The notes beneath the pieces were generated by a model. The model was not told where the DNA came from. It ran no database searches and saw only the letters and a list, made by a program, of their open reading frames with translations. The translations under genes and the position numbers were made by a program. From Hippophae tibetana (Eukaryota > Streptophyta > Magnoliopsida > Rosales > Elaeagnaceae), in assembly GCA_037013495.1 (NCBI GenBank), contig CM072806.1, forward strand, positions 33,270,001 through 33,334,000: a DNA stretch of 64,000 bases. Direction: 5' to 3'. Shown here in pieces: positions 25,630-37,312 of the stretch. Positions within the stretch are counted from its first letter, which is position 1. Each line of letters starts with the position of its first letter.

Positions 25630-26459
25630 TAAAAGTTTATAAATTATGGGCCTGATTAACCTAAAGAGGGTGAATAGGTTATTTTTAATTTGTATCAAGT
25701 TTATAATTTAATAACCTAAACAAAGCGGCCAGACATGTAATCGTATGTAAGAGTAAAATGCGGAAATTATAACACACGATATTTTTAGATGGAAACAACC
25801 TAGGCCACAATAATGACCTAAGAGGAAAACCACCAGACCACCTAACTTTCCACTACGAAAATCAAATTTTCAAGTACAAACTCGGTCTTATGCTACCCTC
25901 CCTAGGATACTGCCCCAATGTACTTTACTTACAAGCCCCTGCTCTGTTTTCACAGTTTCCAATATTAGTGTGAGCGGTTTCCAGACCAACGTTCCAATAA
26001 GCTTCCCGTAAATCAGATCGTTCACAAATCAATTACAAAATAGTTAGCACAAAAACACAAGTGCACGTGTGTGTTCTAGAACAGATTTAACAATGAATAA
26101 TCCTAACTAGATGATTCAAAATATGTCATTTAAATCAAATCAACTAGAAAATTCTAGATAAAAAAAACATTAAGCCCATATTCAATAAAAATAACTCTTT
26201 TAAAATTTAATAATTAAATCTAAATAATCATGATCATTTATATAGTTATTAGATTTAAATATATAAGATCTTAATAAAGAAGAAGTTATATGAATATTAA
26301 AAATATGTCATAAATAGGCTAATAATTATGCAAACTTCGAAAATTAAATATTAAAAAAAAACCAATGATAATATTAATCAATTAGCTTAAAAATCTCTAT
26401 TTTCTACGTGAAGACCGAAACACTTTACCACTAGTCGTAGCCATATAATTATCCATAGG
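25630..26459 (-). repeat. 5' LTR of B2, part left of element A
   Basis: The U5-side part of the B2 5' LTR. It breaks at 26,459 (ATAGG) and resumes at 41,402, giving about 1.5 kb in total. Confidence 0.8.
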
Positions 26460-28472
26460 TGATAAACGAAAACCGGCATCGCCGATCTTCGCAAATACTT
26501 TGGTTTTAATATTTATAAAACTCTCGCAAGTGCACGAATCATTTCGAAGAAAATGATAAGTATACTCTCAAGGTCGATCTAAGGAAGGAATGTATGTGGT
26601 TTTTAATTTATTATTCAAACTTTTAAAAAAACGAAATTAAATCCTAAACATCCTGTCATGATAGTTTGGTTTTTGTGTTCCTAATCTAATAACATAAAAT
26701 AAACATATATACAGATTAATTAAATATAATCTAATAACATAAAAATAAACATAGATACAAATTCAATAAATAATTATCTAAAAATAAACATATATACAGA
26801 TTCAATAAATATTCATGTAAATTTTATCATTTATATTAGCGGAGTATTTATGGATATAATAACTAAATTAATTATGCTTGCTCATATTATCTAGGTTATT
26901 AAAGATATAAATTGATATTTTATTGATTCTCTTTTTTTTTATATAAATACCACCTTTGGTGGGGTTAGATATTCTTTGTTAACTAAACAAATCAATTAAC
27001 ACCGGATGGGTGGGGTTGATAACTAATATGCTTAATTAAATTAATTCCTTTTTCTAAGAGATTGAAAATGAACCATTTAAATGACACCTTTGGTGGGGTT
27101 AGATAGTTTAAACTTTATTCAAGGTGTCCAAATTAAACATAAGAATTTAATTATCCGAGTACTAACTTTCAAGTTTTAAAACCACTATTGAAAACATGTT
27201 GTCAATACATTTTCACATAATAATTCTTATAAAAACTTTTGAAATAGAGTTTCACTCTAACTACCGGGCGATTGTACCAACAAATAAAAGAGCACTACTC
27301 TAAATTAGACAGGATAACTAAACCTTAAAATCTAATTTTCAGTTTTAAGTTTGTAATGAAAAATAATATATTTCTCTCTAACATTCTTAATATAAAATCT
27401 TGAATAAAAACAAAATCAATTCATTTTAGAAATTTTCACCTATTTAATATTTCGCAAGCATAACAACGTTATTATTATATCATGTTTATAAACAGCTAGC
27501 AGAGTTAAATTTAATCATAGACAAATTAAATATAACATGTAAGAATAAAGCATAAAAATAACTGTAAAGAAAATAAAATCCTTACAGAACTTCGACGCTA
27601 TTCCCGTTGCTAGAAAACCTCCAAGCAGAATTTGCACTCCCATTTATTGAATCAAAAACTAAATTATTACAAAAACATTACAAGTTCCTCTCAAAAAGAG
27701 AAGAACACTAAAACTAAGAGAATTGAACTAAAAACTAAGAAGGAAACTAAGAAAAACTTAGAAACTAAGAAAGAAACTAAGGAAAACTCAAAAACTAAGA
27801 AATGAGAGAAAGAAAGAAGAGAGAAGTGTGGTTTGAAGGTGTGTTTTGAAGTGAAGGGAAGGGGGGTATTTATAGGTGAGGATGGAGAGAAAAAGTAGAG
27901 AAAAAAATGTTAAAAAAATGTAAAAACGCGGATTATTGATTGCTGACGTCATTTGATGACGTTAGCATGACGGGGGGCGGCTGCACAGTACCGGGTATGA
28001 ACAGTACCGCGGCTGCACAGTACCGGGTATGAACAGTGCCGAGTCTGATGAACAGTACGCGCGGATGAACAGTACCCGCGGATGAACAGTACCCGCGGAT
28101 GAACAGTGCCGCGCGCTGCTGCTTGGGGCGGTGCTGGGCGCTGGGGCGCGGCGGCCGGGCGGCGCGGCGGCGCGATTTTCGTCTTTTTGACATTTTTGAA
28201 CTTTTCGACCCATTTTGTCCAATTTTTCCATATTTGTTGACCTTTTCCCACTTATTTATTAATATATTTGTGATGTATTGCTTCAAGTATTCCTGTTTGA
28301 GTGTTTAAATTGCGTTTTTAAGCCAAAATACCTGAAAAACAATAAAAATACCCGTGATTCCGAAAAAGACAAATTTATATAAATATATGATAAAACATAT
28401 AAATATATGTATTTTTAATCAATTAATGTGCACAAAATCATGGTTATTTTAGTGCTTTTTGAGCACTCATCA
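26460..28472 (-). repeat. 3' LTR of element A
   Basis: Plus-strand ends TGATAAACGAAAACCGGC and GAGCACTCATCA. U3 contains the ACTGTTCAT array (about 27,980-28,110), the TGACGTCA pair (27,942-27,966, one mismatch against the 5' LTR) and a TATA box (minus strand, 27,874-27,867). The predicted start of R is the A at 27,842. Confidence 0.95.
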
Positions 28473-28486
28473 CAACCCCCAACCAG
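28473..28486 (-). other. Polypurine tract of element A
   Basis: Minus-strand GGTTGGGGGTTG abuts the U3 start of the 3' LTR, the expected plus-strand primer position. A near-copy, GGTTGGGGGTGGTG, lies about 1.55 kb upstream at 30,027-30,040 and may be a second internal tract. Confidence 0.75.
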
Positions 28487-30380
28487 CTTCTTGCTAGTCC
28501 CTTAGCAAGAGAAGCGATAAAAACTAAAAATTAAACTATCCTAAATCACTTTCGTGGATTGAAACGGTTGCATTTAGCCTATGCAACAAGCCGTTAAACC
28601 CCTAGGTTGCCCTAGTGGACGAGTTTGAGTCTCGTGAGGGTTTTCAGTAATGATACCCACAAACATTGAACTAAATGTAAAAATAAAAACAATCAAATCA
28701 AAAGTTAAAATTACAACACAATCAAAAATTAATTTAAGAATAAAAGAACACAACATATCACAAAAATATCTCATACTTTTTAATCTCCTTTAAGATCATA
28801 ATTAAAATCTCAAGCATAAGTTATTTTAATCTCTTTAAACAATCATGATTTTATTACAATAATTAGTCGAAAATCATTTTCATATTTCATTTCAAAAATG
28901 TATCAATTTAATTTTACCCAATTTCAGTGTCATGAATCAGAATTCGCTTCGACTCTATTCCTCACAAGTCAATACTCTCAAAGCACTGAATCCTATGGGT
29001 TCAAACGCTCATACTAATTTATATGCGAAAGAGTTGATGTATAGAAATGAACTAATATGTTCGCATATGTATAAAGAATAAAGGCTCAAAGTGTTATTTT
29101 AACATTGATCTCATGAAAGGAATCGAATGTATAAATTATAAAGATATCATATACAAAAATTATTTTCATGCATAAATCCAACTCATTAAGAAAGAATTTC
29201 AAGATATATGCTTTTACAAATGAAGAAATTGCAATGACTTTTTAGGGAATTACTTCCTATATCTTTCTTTTGTAATTAGCCTTTACTCACAACTTTGTAG
29301 GCAATGTGGGTCATAGTATGTAGATGATACTATTTTTTTTATCTCTCTATACATTTTTTTTTATATATGTATTTTTTAGAGAGTCAACCCATGTACATAT
29401 TGTACATTTTTTTTTTTGGATTTTGGTGAGTGGTTAATTTTGTGGCTTTTCTGTTTGATCTTGGTTTAGGTAACCCCAGATATGTCTTCTTGTTTTTGTA
29501 GCAGTCATGCATGAATGAGATATAAGCATATACTATCAATTTCTACTCAAATCGTTTTAATCTAAACAAAAATAATAATAAAAAATATATGATACTCTAT
29601 TAAGATGAGAAAAAATTCATACATTCAATGCTAATACCTATAGAGATCATCTAAACTTTTTGAATAAATAAGAAATGTGTTTGGAGTAGAAAAAATATAT
29701 ATTTCACTCTGAATAAAAGAAATTAGGCTCAAATTATATCTCACAAGGGTAGTCTCCACTAAAAAAATTCATAAACACCGATTTTGGGTTTAATATAATT
29801 TCCACATTTTATCAAGAAATACTAGTTATGACAAAAACTAACTAATTATCAAAAATAATTACAAAATATTTCATGATATGTTTTCAAAAATTAATCTAAC
29901 AGTACCAAAGACTTAACTATTTACTTAAATTTGATTTAAAGAAATGATACATTTTTGTGATAATTTTTTTTATATATATATATATTTATTTTTTATTTTT
30001 TTTTATTAAGCATGGTAACTTTTCACCACCCCCAACCTAGAACTTACATTGTCCTCAATGTAACAACTGCAAATTAAAGATAAAGAGAAAAGAGGAGAAA
30101 GATTACCTATTTCTTGAGAATGTGTAAGTAGTAATGAAGAAATGCAGGTGCATCCATCATATTCATCATTAAAGTGTATACAGACAGATCGCTGTGAACT
30201 TCTAACATCTCAACAAATATTTTAGTTTTAACAATTTTAAAAATTATTCACATACAAGTAAACTAAAATAAACAATAAAATTAAGTAAATAAAACAAATA
30301 ACAAAAAATTACCTAACATGATGGGTTGCCTCCCATCCAGCGCTTAGTTTAACGTCTTAGCAAGACGTATCTTTTTGGTG
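28487..30380 (-). other. Non-coding 3' internal region of element A
   Basis: About 1.9 kb between pol and the purine tract without an open frame of note. Athila elements often carry an env-like frame here; none is seen. A perfect hairpin (CTTGCTA/TAGCAAG, 6-nt loop) sits at 28,490-28,509 next to the purine tract. A second purine tract is at 30,027-30,040. Confidence 0.65.
30352..30368 (-). other. Hairpin just downstream of pol
   Basis: Perfect 7-bp stem ACGTCTT / AAGACGT with loop AGC, in the conserved context 'gggttgcctcccat'. An equivalent stem (CGTCTT/AAGACG, loop CTAGT) in the same context lies after gag-1 at 37,230-37,246. Confidence 0.6.
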
Positions 30381-33300
30381 CTAAGGGTTACTCAGCCAAA
30401 TGAAATCCATTTCAGCAATGTTGTTTGGTTCTTCCACATAAGGCTTGACACGATGGCCATTAACTTTGAACGTTTTTTGTGTCTTGGAGTCCAATAGTTC
30501 TACCACTCCATGTTCAGATACCTGAACTATTTTGAATGGTCCATCCCATCTTGATCTTAGCTTTCCTGGAAACAATCTCAAACGAGAGTTAAATAAAAGA
30601 ACTTTCATTCCAGGGTGAAGAGTCTTAGGAACTAGCCTCTTGTCATGATAGCGCTTAGTACGCTCCTTGTATAATTTGGCATTCTCATAGGCTTCATTCC
30701 TAATTTCTTCCAACTCATGAAGCTGGAGTACTCGTTTTTCACCTGCTTTATCTAAATCCATGTTTAGCTCTTTAATTGCCCAATAAGCCTTGTGTTCAAG
30801 TTCAACTGGAAGGTGGCACGCTTTCCCAAAGATTAACCGGTAAGGGCTCATCCCAATAGGTGTTTTGTAAGCGGTGCGGTATGCCCATAAGGCATCATTT
30901 AACTTAAATGCCCAATCCTTCCTTGAGGGACGCACAGAGCGTTCCAGTATTCCCTTAATTTGCCTATTACTTACTTCCACTAAACCGGAAGTTTGAGGAT
31001 GATATGGAGTAGCTACCTTATGTGTGATGTTGTACTTGTTTAGTACTCCATCAAAGAGTTTGTTACAAAAATGGCTACCTCCATCACTTATTATAGCTCT
31101 AGGCATTCCGAACCTACTGAATATGAAATCTTTCAAGAATTTCACAACAACATTAGCATCATTGGTTTTGGTGGGGATAGCTTCTACCCACTTGGACACA
31201 TAATCCACAGCAACCAAAATGTATTGAAAACCATTAGATGGGGGAAAAGGACCCATAAAGTCAATCCCCCATACGTCAAAGAGTTCAACAACTAAATTAG
31301 ATGTCAAAGGCATTTCATCTCTTTTGCTTATGTTTCCTGTTTTTTGACATCTATCACATTGTGCACAAAACATATGAGCATCTTTAAAAAGAGTGGGCCA
31401 AAAGAATCCAGACTGTAATATCTTACGGGCTGTCTTTTCTCCTCCAAAATGACCCCCACAATGAAGTTCATGACAAAAAGTCAGAATGCTCTTATGTTCT
31501 TCTTCAGGTACACATCTCCGGATGACTTGATCTTGACCAATCTTGTATAAATAAGGGTCATCCCAGAAATAGTCCTTAATAGTTTTAAAAAACCTTTTCT
31601 TGTCCTGATATGAAGTGTTAGGTCGCAAAACACCAGTGGCAAGATAGTTTACAATATCAGCATACCATGGGTTCGGACCTATGAAAAATAACTGTTCATC
31701 AAGAAAGGTTTCAACTATATCTTCATTACTCTCATCTTTAAGAGAATTGAAGTCAGAAATCAACCTAGACAAATGGTCAGCTACTAAGTTTTCACTACCT
31801 TTCTTATCCTTGATTTCTAGGTCAAATTCTTGTAAGAGTAATACCCACCTGATTAATCTTGGCTTGGCATTTGGTTTACTTAATAGGTATCTTAAAGCAG
31901 CATGATCAGAATGCACAATCACTTTAGATCCTACTAAATAAGACCAAAATTTGTCTAAAGAGAATACTATAGCCAAGAATTCCTTTTCAGTGGTGGTATA
32001 ATTCATTTGGGCATCATTGAGTGTTTTGCTAGCGTAGTAGATGACATGCAAACGCTTATCCACTCTTTGTCCCAAGACTGCTCCTATTGCATAATCAGAA
32101 GCGTCACACATTATTTCAAAAGGTAAAGACCAGTTTGGTGCCATAATAACAGGGGTAGATGTGAGTTTATCTTTCAAGGTATTAAAGGAAGTAAGGCAGT
32201 CATTGTTGAAATCAAAATCAGCATCTTTGGATAGCAAGTTACATAAGGGACGACTTATTTTAGAGAAATCTTTAATAAATCGTCTGTAAAATCCTGCATG
32301 TCCCAAGAAGCTTCTTATCCCCTTCACAGATGTAGGGGGAGGTAGTTTGGATATCAATTCAACTTTTGCCCTATCAACTTCAATACCCTTGTTTGAAATT
32401 ATATGTCCTAAAACTATCCCTTGTTGAACCATAAAATGACTTTTCTCCCAACTAAGGGTTAGATTGCATTCAATGCATCTCTCTAAAACCAAAGTCAATT
32501 TATGTAAGCAATCATCAAATGAGTTCCCAAAGACAGAGAAATCGTCCATGAAAATCTCAATGAATTTCTCCACCATGTCCGAGAAAATAGATATCATGCA
32601 TCTCTGGAAAGTGGCAGGGGCATTGCATAACCCAAATGGCATTCTGCGAAAAGAAAATGTCCCAAAAGGACATGTAAATGTGGTCTTTTCCTGATCTTCT
32701 GGTGCTATGGGTACTTGATAATATCCAGACAGTCCATCCAAAAAACAGTAAAATTCGTGCCCAGCTAATCTTTCCAACATTTGATCAATGAATGGAAGAG
32801 GAAAGTGATCCTTTTTCGTATATAAATTTAGTTTCCTAAAATCTATACACATTCTCCATCCAGTGATTATTCTAGTGGGCACTAATTCACTTTTGTCATT
32901 TTTAACAACTGTTATCCCAGATTTCTTTGGTACCACATGCACTGGACTAACCCACTTACTATCTGCAATAGGATAGATAATCCCTTCTTCTAATAATTTA
33001 AGAATTTCCTTTTTAACTACCTCTTGCATGTTTGGGTTTAGTCTTCTTTGGGCCTCTCGTACAGGTTTAGCACCATCCTCCAAGTTGATCTTGTGCATAC
33101 ACATTGTTGGACTAATGCCTCTTATATCCCCTATACTCCAACCTATAGATTTCTTAAACTGTTTAAGCACTTTGATGAGTTCCTTTTCTTGTGGTTTGGT
33201 CAAGGTTGAAGAAATTATCACTGGATAAGTTTCTCCCTCTCCCAAAAACACATATTTTAAGTGCTCAGGTAAGACTTTGAGTTCAAGTTCAGGTGGATTG

Positions 33301-33956
33301 GCCTCTTTACTAGATGAAGAACTGGGTAGATTTAAAAGTGTACTAGATTTTGTCATCACTTCATCATTGTCTAGTTGTTTAAGGTACCCATTAATTTCCT
33401 CATCTAAATCTTCTTCAACCTTTTCAAGTGTAAGAACGGTTTCAAGCTTGTCTTCTATTCTGGTTTGTAAAAAGGTGCTTTGGACAAGATTATCCAAAGG
33501 ATCAACTTCGAATATTTCATCGATGGCAGAAATAGAAGGAAAAGGTGAAGAATCAAAAACTTTAAAATGAACGGTCTCCCCTAAGACTGTCATTGTCAAA
33601 TTTCCATCTTGGACATCAATAATAGTTTTAGTAGTTGCCATAAATGGCCTACCAAGCAATATTGTGTGCTCTCTGTCCAATGCTGGATTTTCTTGCATAT
33701 CCAGAACCACAAAGTCAACAGGTATTATCAGTTTGTCTACCTGTACCAAAACATCCTCAACTATTCCCTCTGGATATTTAAGAGATCTATCTGCAAGTTG
33801 AAGGGACATAGTTGTGGGTTTTAAATCCCCTAGATTGAGTTGTAAGAATATAGAGTAGGGCATCAAATTTATACTAGCACCTAAATCAAGCATTGCTTTA
33901 GCAACCTTCCTATCCCCCATAGTTATGTTTATAATAAAACTTCCAGGGTCTTTCAA
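30381..33956 (-). CDS. Athila pol polyprotein: protease, reverse transcriptase, RNase H, integrase
   Basis: Uninterrupted frame giving 1,191 residues. Visible in order: aspartic protease motif DLGA at 24-27 with the flap-side ILLGRPFM at 99-106; reverse transcriptase with FLDGLSGY (Asp407) and FMDD at 469-472; RNase H with Asp618 (CDASD), Glu658 or 660, Asp684 (HSDHA) and Asp727; integrase zinc domain with H832/H836 and C867/C870; catalytic D899, D958 and E994 with the exact 35-residue D-E spacing; and a C-terminal [11 protein letters not shown] segment. In particles these activities copy element RNA and integrate the cDNA. The first Met is only the first in the frame: natural translation would continue from gag, but a missing base in the G-run at 33,961-33,964 puts gag-2 out of frame with pol. 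Confidence 0.95.
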   Translation of the reverse strand: MKDPGSFIINITMGDRKVAKAMLDLGASINLMPYSIFLQLNLGDLKPTTMSLQLADRSLKYPEGIVEDVLVQVDKLIIPVDFVVLDMQENPALDREHTILLGRPFMATTKTIIDVQDGNLTMTVLGETVHFKVFDSSPFPSISAIDEIFEVDPLDNLVQSTFLQTRIEDKLETVLTLEKVEEDLDEEINGYLKQLDNDEVMTKSSTLLNLPSSSSSKEANPPELELKVLPEHLKYVFLGEGETYPVIISSTLTKPQEKELIKVLKQFKKSIGWSIGDIRGISPTMCMHKINLEDGAKPVREAQRRLNPNMQEVVKKEILKLLEEGIIYPIADSKWVSPVHVVPKKSGITVVKNDKSELVPTRIITGWRMCIDFRKLNLYTKKDHFPLPFIDQMLERLAGHEFYCFLDGLSGYYQVPIAPEDQEKTTFTCPFGTFSFRRMPFGLCNAPATFQRCMISIFSDMVEKFIEIFMDDFSVFGNSFDDCLHKLTLVLERCIECNLTLSWEKSHFMVQQGIVLGHIISNKGIEVDRAKVELISKLPPPTSVKGIRSFLGHAGFYRRFIKDFSKISRPLCNLLSKDADFDFNNDCLTSFNTLKDKLTSTPVIMAPNWSLPFEIMCDASDYAIGAVLGQRVDKRLHVIYYASKTLNDAQMNYTTTEKEFLAIVFSLDKFWSYLVGSKVIVHSDHAALRYLLSKPNAKPRLIRWVLLLQEFDLEIKDKKGSENLVADHLSRLISDFNSLKDESNEDIVETFLDEQLFFIGPNPWYADIVNYLATGVLRPNTSYQDKKRFFKTIKDYFWDDPYLYKIGQDQVIRRCVPEEEHKSILTFCHELHCGGHFGGEKTARKILQSGFFWPTLFKDAHMFCAQCDRCQKTGNISKRDEMPLTSNLVVELFDVWGIDFMGPFPPSNGFQYILVAVDYVSKWVEAIPTKTNDANVVVKFLKDFIFSRFGMPRAIISDGGSHFCNKLFDGVLNKYNITHKVATPYHPQTSGLVEVSNRQIKGILERSVRPSRKDWAFKLNDALWAYRTAYKTPIGMSPYRLIFGKACHLPVELEHKAYWAIKELNMDLDKAGEKRVLQLHELEEIRNEAYENAKLYKERTKRYHDKRLVPKTLHPGMKVLLFNSRLRLFPGKLRSRWDGPFKIVQVSEHGVVELLDSKTQKTFKVNGHRVKPYVEEPNNIAEMDFIWLSNP

Positions 33957-36926
33957 CTTAGGGGTAGTTTGTGCTGAAGTACAGCGCTAGAAATTTCTGA
34001 TACTACTACTCGTTCATTCAGTTCATACCTCCTTTTCTTAGTGTTCAACTCTTTGAAAAACTTGGCATATGAGGGCACATTCATGATCACTTCTAACAAT
34101 GGTAAATTGATATTCACTTTAGAGAGCATATTAAAAAGATCATTGAATTGCTTATCTTGTTTGGACTCTTTTAACCGGTGGGGAAAAGGTACTTGTATCT
34201 GGTGTGGTTCTGTTGTCTTTTGAATTTTGGGGGTGTTAGATGACCCCCCAATGAGTTTTTCAGAAGGCTTGTTAAGTTTAACACTTGTTTCTCCTTTTTG
34301 CGAGATTAGAGTATCGCCTTCTCTGTTACCTGAACTACAAGGTAGATTGTTAGAGATTTCAGGTAAACTGGTATTGACTACCTTACCACTTCGAAGGGTT
34401 CTAACATCCTTTGCTTGTTCTGGTTGACTGGGCAACTTTCCTGGTTCTTTCTTTTGCATTTGTTCAGCCAGTTGCCCAACTTTAGATTCTATTCTTTTAA
34501 CCGAAGCCTCCATGGTGTTCAACCTTTGATTAGTCATCAATTGGTTGTCACGACTAACTTGAATAAAAGCATTCAAGCTATCTTCTAAGGTTGGTTTAAA
34601 AGATTAGCTTGGTGGGTAAGGGTGGTTGTTATCCGACCTTAGTGTTGGATATTGGGTGTAGGCTGGGTGATTATAGGTGTTTGGATGATACCTTTGAAAA
34701 GATTGGACTTCCTCTATGGCATCGACACTAGAATCACAAGTATTTGAACAATTATGAGTACCATGCAAAATTGAACAACACACTTCACATACCTCTTGAT
34801 TTGAAATTTGGTGGGAAGTGAGGAATTTCACTTGTTTAGTCAATTCAGCAAGTTGCAAGGTTATCTCATTATCAGAGCCGACTTCATTGACCTTTGCTTT
34901 CCTTCTACCACCTCTTTGTTGGGAATTAGAACCCAATAGCTCATAGAGATTATAGGTTTCCTCTGCGGTCTTTTCTCCTACAGCACCTCCAGCAGCATTA
35001 TCAACCATGTATTGACTCTGTAGTGTCAATCCATCGTAAAAGAATTGGTCTTGATAAACGAAAACCGGCATCGCCGATCTTCGCAAATACTTTGGTTTTA
35101 ATATTTATAAAACTCTCGCAAGTGCACGAATCATTTCGAAGAAAATGATAAGTATACTCCCAAGGTCGATCTAAGGAAGGAATGTATGTGGTTTTTAATT
35201 TATTATTCAAACTTTTAAAAAAACGAAATTAAATCCTAAACATCCTGTCACGATAGTTTGGTTTTTGTGTTCCTAATCTAATAACATAAAATAAACATAT
35301 ATACAGATTAATTAAATATAATCTAATAACATAAAAATAAACATAGATACAAATTCAATAAATAATTATCTAAAAATAAACATATATACAGATTCAATAA
35401 ATATTCATGCAAATTTTATCATTTATATTAGCGGAGTATTTATGGATATAATAACTAAATTAATTATGCTTGCTCATATTATCTAGGTTATTAAAGATAT
35501 AAATTGATATTTTATTGATTCTCTTTTTTTTTTTATATAAATACCACCTTTGGTGGGGTTAGATATTCTTTGTTAACTAAACAAATCAATTAACACCGGA
35601 TGGGTGGAGTTGATAACTAATATGCTTAATTAAATTAATTCCTTTTTCTAAGAGATTGAAAATGAACCATTTAAATGACACCTTTGGTGGGGTTAGATAG
35701 TTTAAACTTTATTCAAGGTGTCCAAATTAAACATAAGAATTTAATTATCCGAGTACTAACTTTCAAGTTTTAAAACCACTATTGAAAATATGTTGTCAAT
35801 ACATTTTCACATAATAATTCTTATAAAAACTTTTGAAATAGAGTTTCACTCTAACTACCGGGCGATTGTACCAACAAATAAAAGAGCACTACTCTAATTA
35901 GACCGGATAACTAAACCTTAAAATCTAATTTTCAGTTTTAAGTTTGTAATGAAAAATAATATATTTCTCTCTAACATTCTTAATATAAAATCTTGAATAA
36001 AAACAAAATCAATTCATTTTAGAAATTTTCACCTATTTAATATTTCGCAAGCATAACAACGTTATTATTATATCATGTTTATAAACAGCTAGCAGAGTTA
36101 AATTTAATCATAGACAAATTAAATATAACATGTAAGAATAAAGCATAAAAATAACTGTAAAGAAAATAAAATCCTTACAGAACTTCGACGCTATTCCCGT
36201 TGCTAGAAAACCTCCAAGCGGAATTTGCACTCCCATTTATTGAATCAAAAACTAAATTATTACAAAAACATTACAAGTTCCTCTCAAAAAGAGAAGAACA
36301 CTAAAACTAAGAGAATTGAACTAAAAACTAAGAAGGAAACTAAGAAAAACTTAGAAACTAAGAAAGAAACTAAGGAAAACTCAAAAACTAAGAAATGAGA
36401 GAAAGAAAGAAGAGAGAAGTGTGGTTTGAAGGTGTAATGGAAAGCTATGATTTTGACATTGAATGAAAAGGAGTTTGAATCGTTCCCAAGCTTCATGAAA
36501 GGGCTCTTCATACATTTGAGAAAATGTTGCTATCTTTGTTCTTAGATCAACAGTCTTTTGATGGGAATAGAACCTACCCATAAAAATTTCATAGACTGCC
36601 TCCCAAGTTTTAAGAGAACCTGACTGTAGAGTAATGAACCATGACCAAGCTTTATCTTTGAGAGTGTAAGGAAAACACCTCATCCTAAGTTGATCTTCAT
36701 TAATTGCATGTAGTGGAAAGGTTTGGACAATAGCATAGAATTCTCGAATGAAATGCAAAGGGTCTTCATTAGGGATACCGTAAAAGGAAGGCAACAAAGA
36801 ATAATGAATCTTTTTCAATTCATAACTCCTTGCAGCCTCTTGTAATTGGATACCGGAAGTTACATTGCCAATGATTGGCATTGTATATTCTTTCATCTTT
36901 TTCCGCCTATCTTCAGCATCTCCCAT
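33953..36926 (-). pseudogene. gag-2 of element A, interrupted by an R-U5 LTR piece
   Basis: Retrotransposon gag starting at 36,926 (MGDAEDRRKKMKEY) with the capsid block SFYGIPNEDPLHF...MRCFPYTLKDKAWSWF. It breaks at 36,435 after the block HSFPLH, where a 1,384-bp LTR fragment intervenes, and resumes at about 35,051 with DQFFYDGL. Further damage is an in-frame TAA at 34,604-34,606 (before SFKPTLEDS, likely from CAA) and a one-base loss just before the pol frame at 33,961-33,964. The coding order matches gag-1, so this is a true second gag copy, the one attached to pol. It cannot produce Gag. Confidence 0.88.
35052..36435 (-). mobile_element. R-U5-only LTR fragment inserted in gag-2
   Basis: Almost identical to positions 26,460-27,842 of the 3' LTR. 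It ends at the true LTR end on the U5 side (TGATAAACG on the plus strand). On the other side it stops after 'gtttgaaggtgt', which is the predicted transcription start (32 bp from the TATA box) and not the LTR end. The whole U3 is missing. No target duplication is seen; judged against gag-1, a few bases of gag were lost at the site. Confidence 0.85.
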
Positions 36927-37312
36927 GGTTGTTTGTAGTTGAAAATGATCCTCCTCCTATTGTGTATCAACAATTTGCTCTTAGTAGATATCTCTAAAAA
37001 ATATTTATAACTTGATAAAATGTAAATGAAAAAAGCAAAAAGGTGCAAGGAAAAAAAACTTGATAAACGAAAACGCAAAAAGTGCAAGGAACCTAAATTT
37101 TTTTTTTAAACGAATGGACAGAATGTTTGAAACAAACGAATTTTATTTCATCTGAATTTTTATTACACGCAAACTAAAACAAAGGAAAATACAATAATGG
37201 GTGACCTCCCATACATGACTAAAATTTATCGTCTTCTAGTAAGACGTTGCTTGGAGATTGCAGAATGAAAAACTCAATGTCTCCTCTTCATTGAATTCGT
37301 TTAAGTTTCAAA
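36927..37312 (-). other. Junction segment between gag-1 and gag-2
   Basis: About 390 bp without coding sequence. It contains a block similar to the region after pol ('gggtgacctcccat' plus the CGTCTT hairpin). It also contains a 21-nt exact match to the U5/primer-site junction of the LTR at 37,055-37,075, sitting in a local tandem duplication (two units starting cttgataaa and ending gtgcaagg). Confidence 0.6.
37230..37246 (-). other. Hairpin after gag-1, counterpart of the post-pol hairpin
   Basis: Stem CGTCTT / AAGACG with loop CTAGT. Stem and context are conserved with 30,352-30,368 although the loop differs. Confidence 0.55.

Noticed and set aside
28585..28650. A tRNA-like stretch ('ccctagtggac...gagtttgagtctcg')
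   Set aside because: It cannot be folded by eye into a full cloverleaf with correct arm spacing, and it lies in the 3' region of element A.
28487..30380. An env-like gene in element A
   Set aside because: No frame of useful length, signal peptide or membrane segment is seen on the minus strand here.
31071..33824. Several plus-strand frames of 60-97 codons opposite pol
   Set aside because: They are antisense shadows of the intact pol frame with no motifs of their own.
35052..36435. An ordinary truncated solo LTR
   Set aside because: A solo LTR should have both LTR ends and a 5-bp duplication. This piece has one LTR end, no duplication and a break at the predicted transcription start, so I report it as an R-U5 insert, while noting trimming as an alternative.
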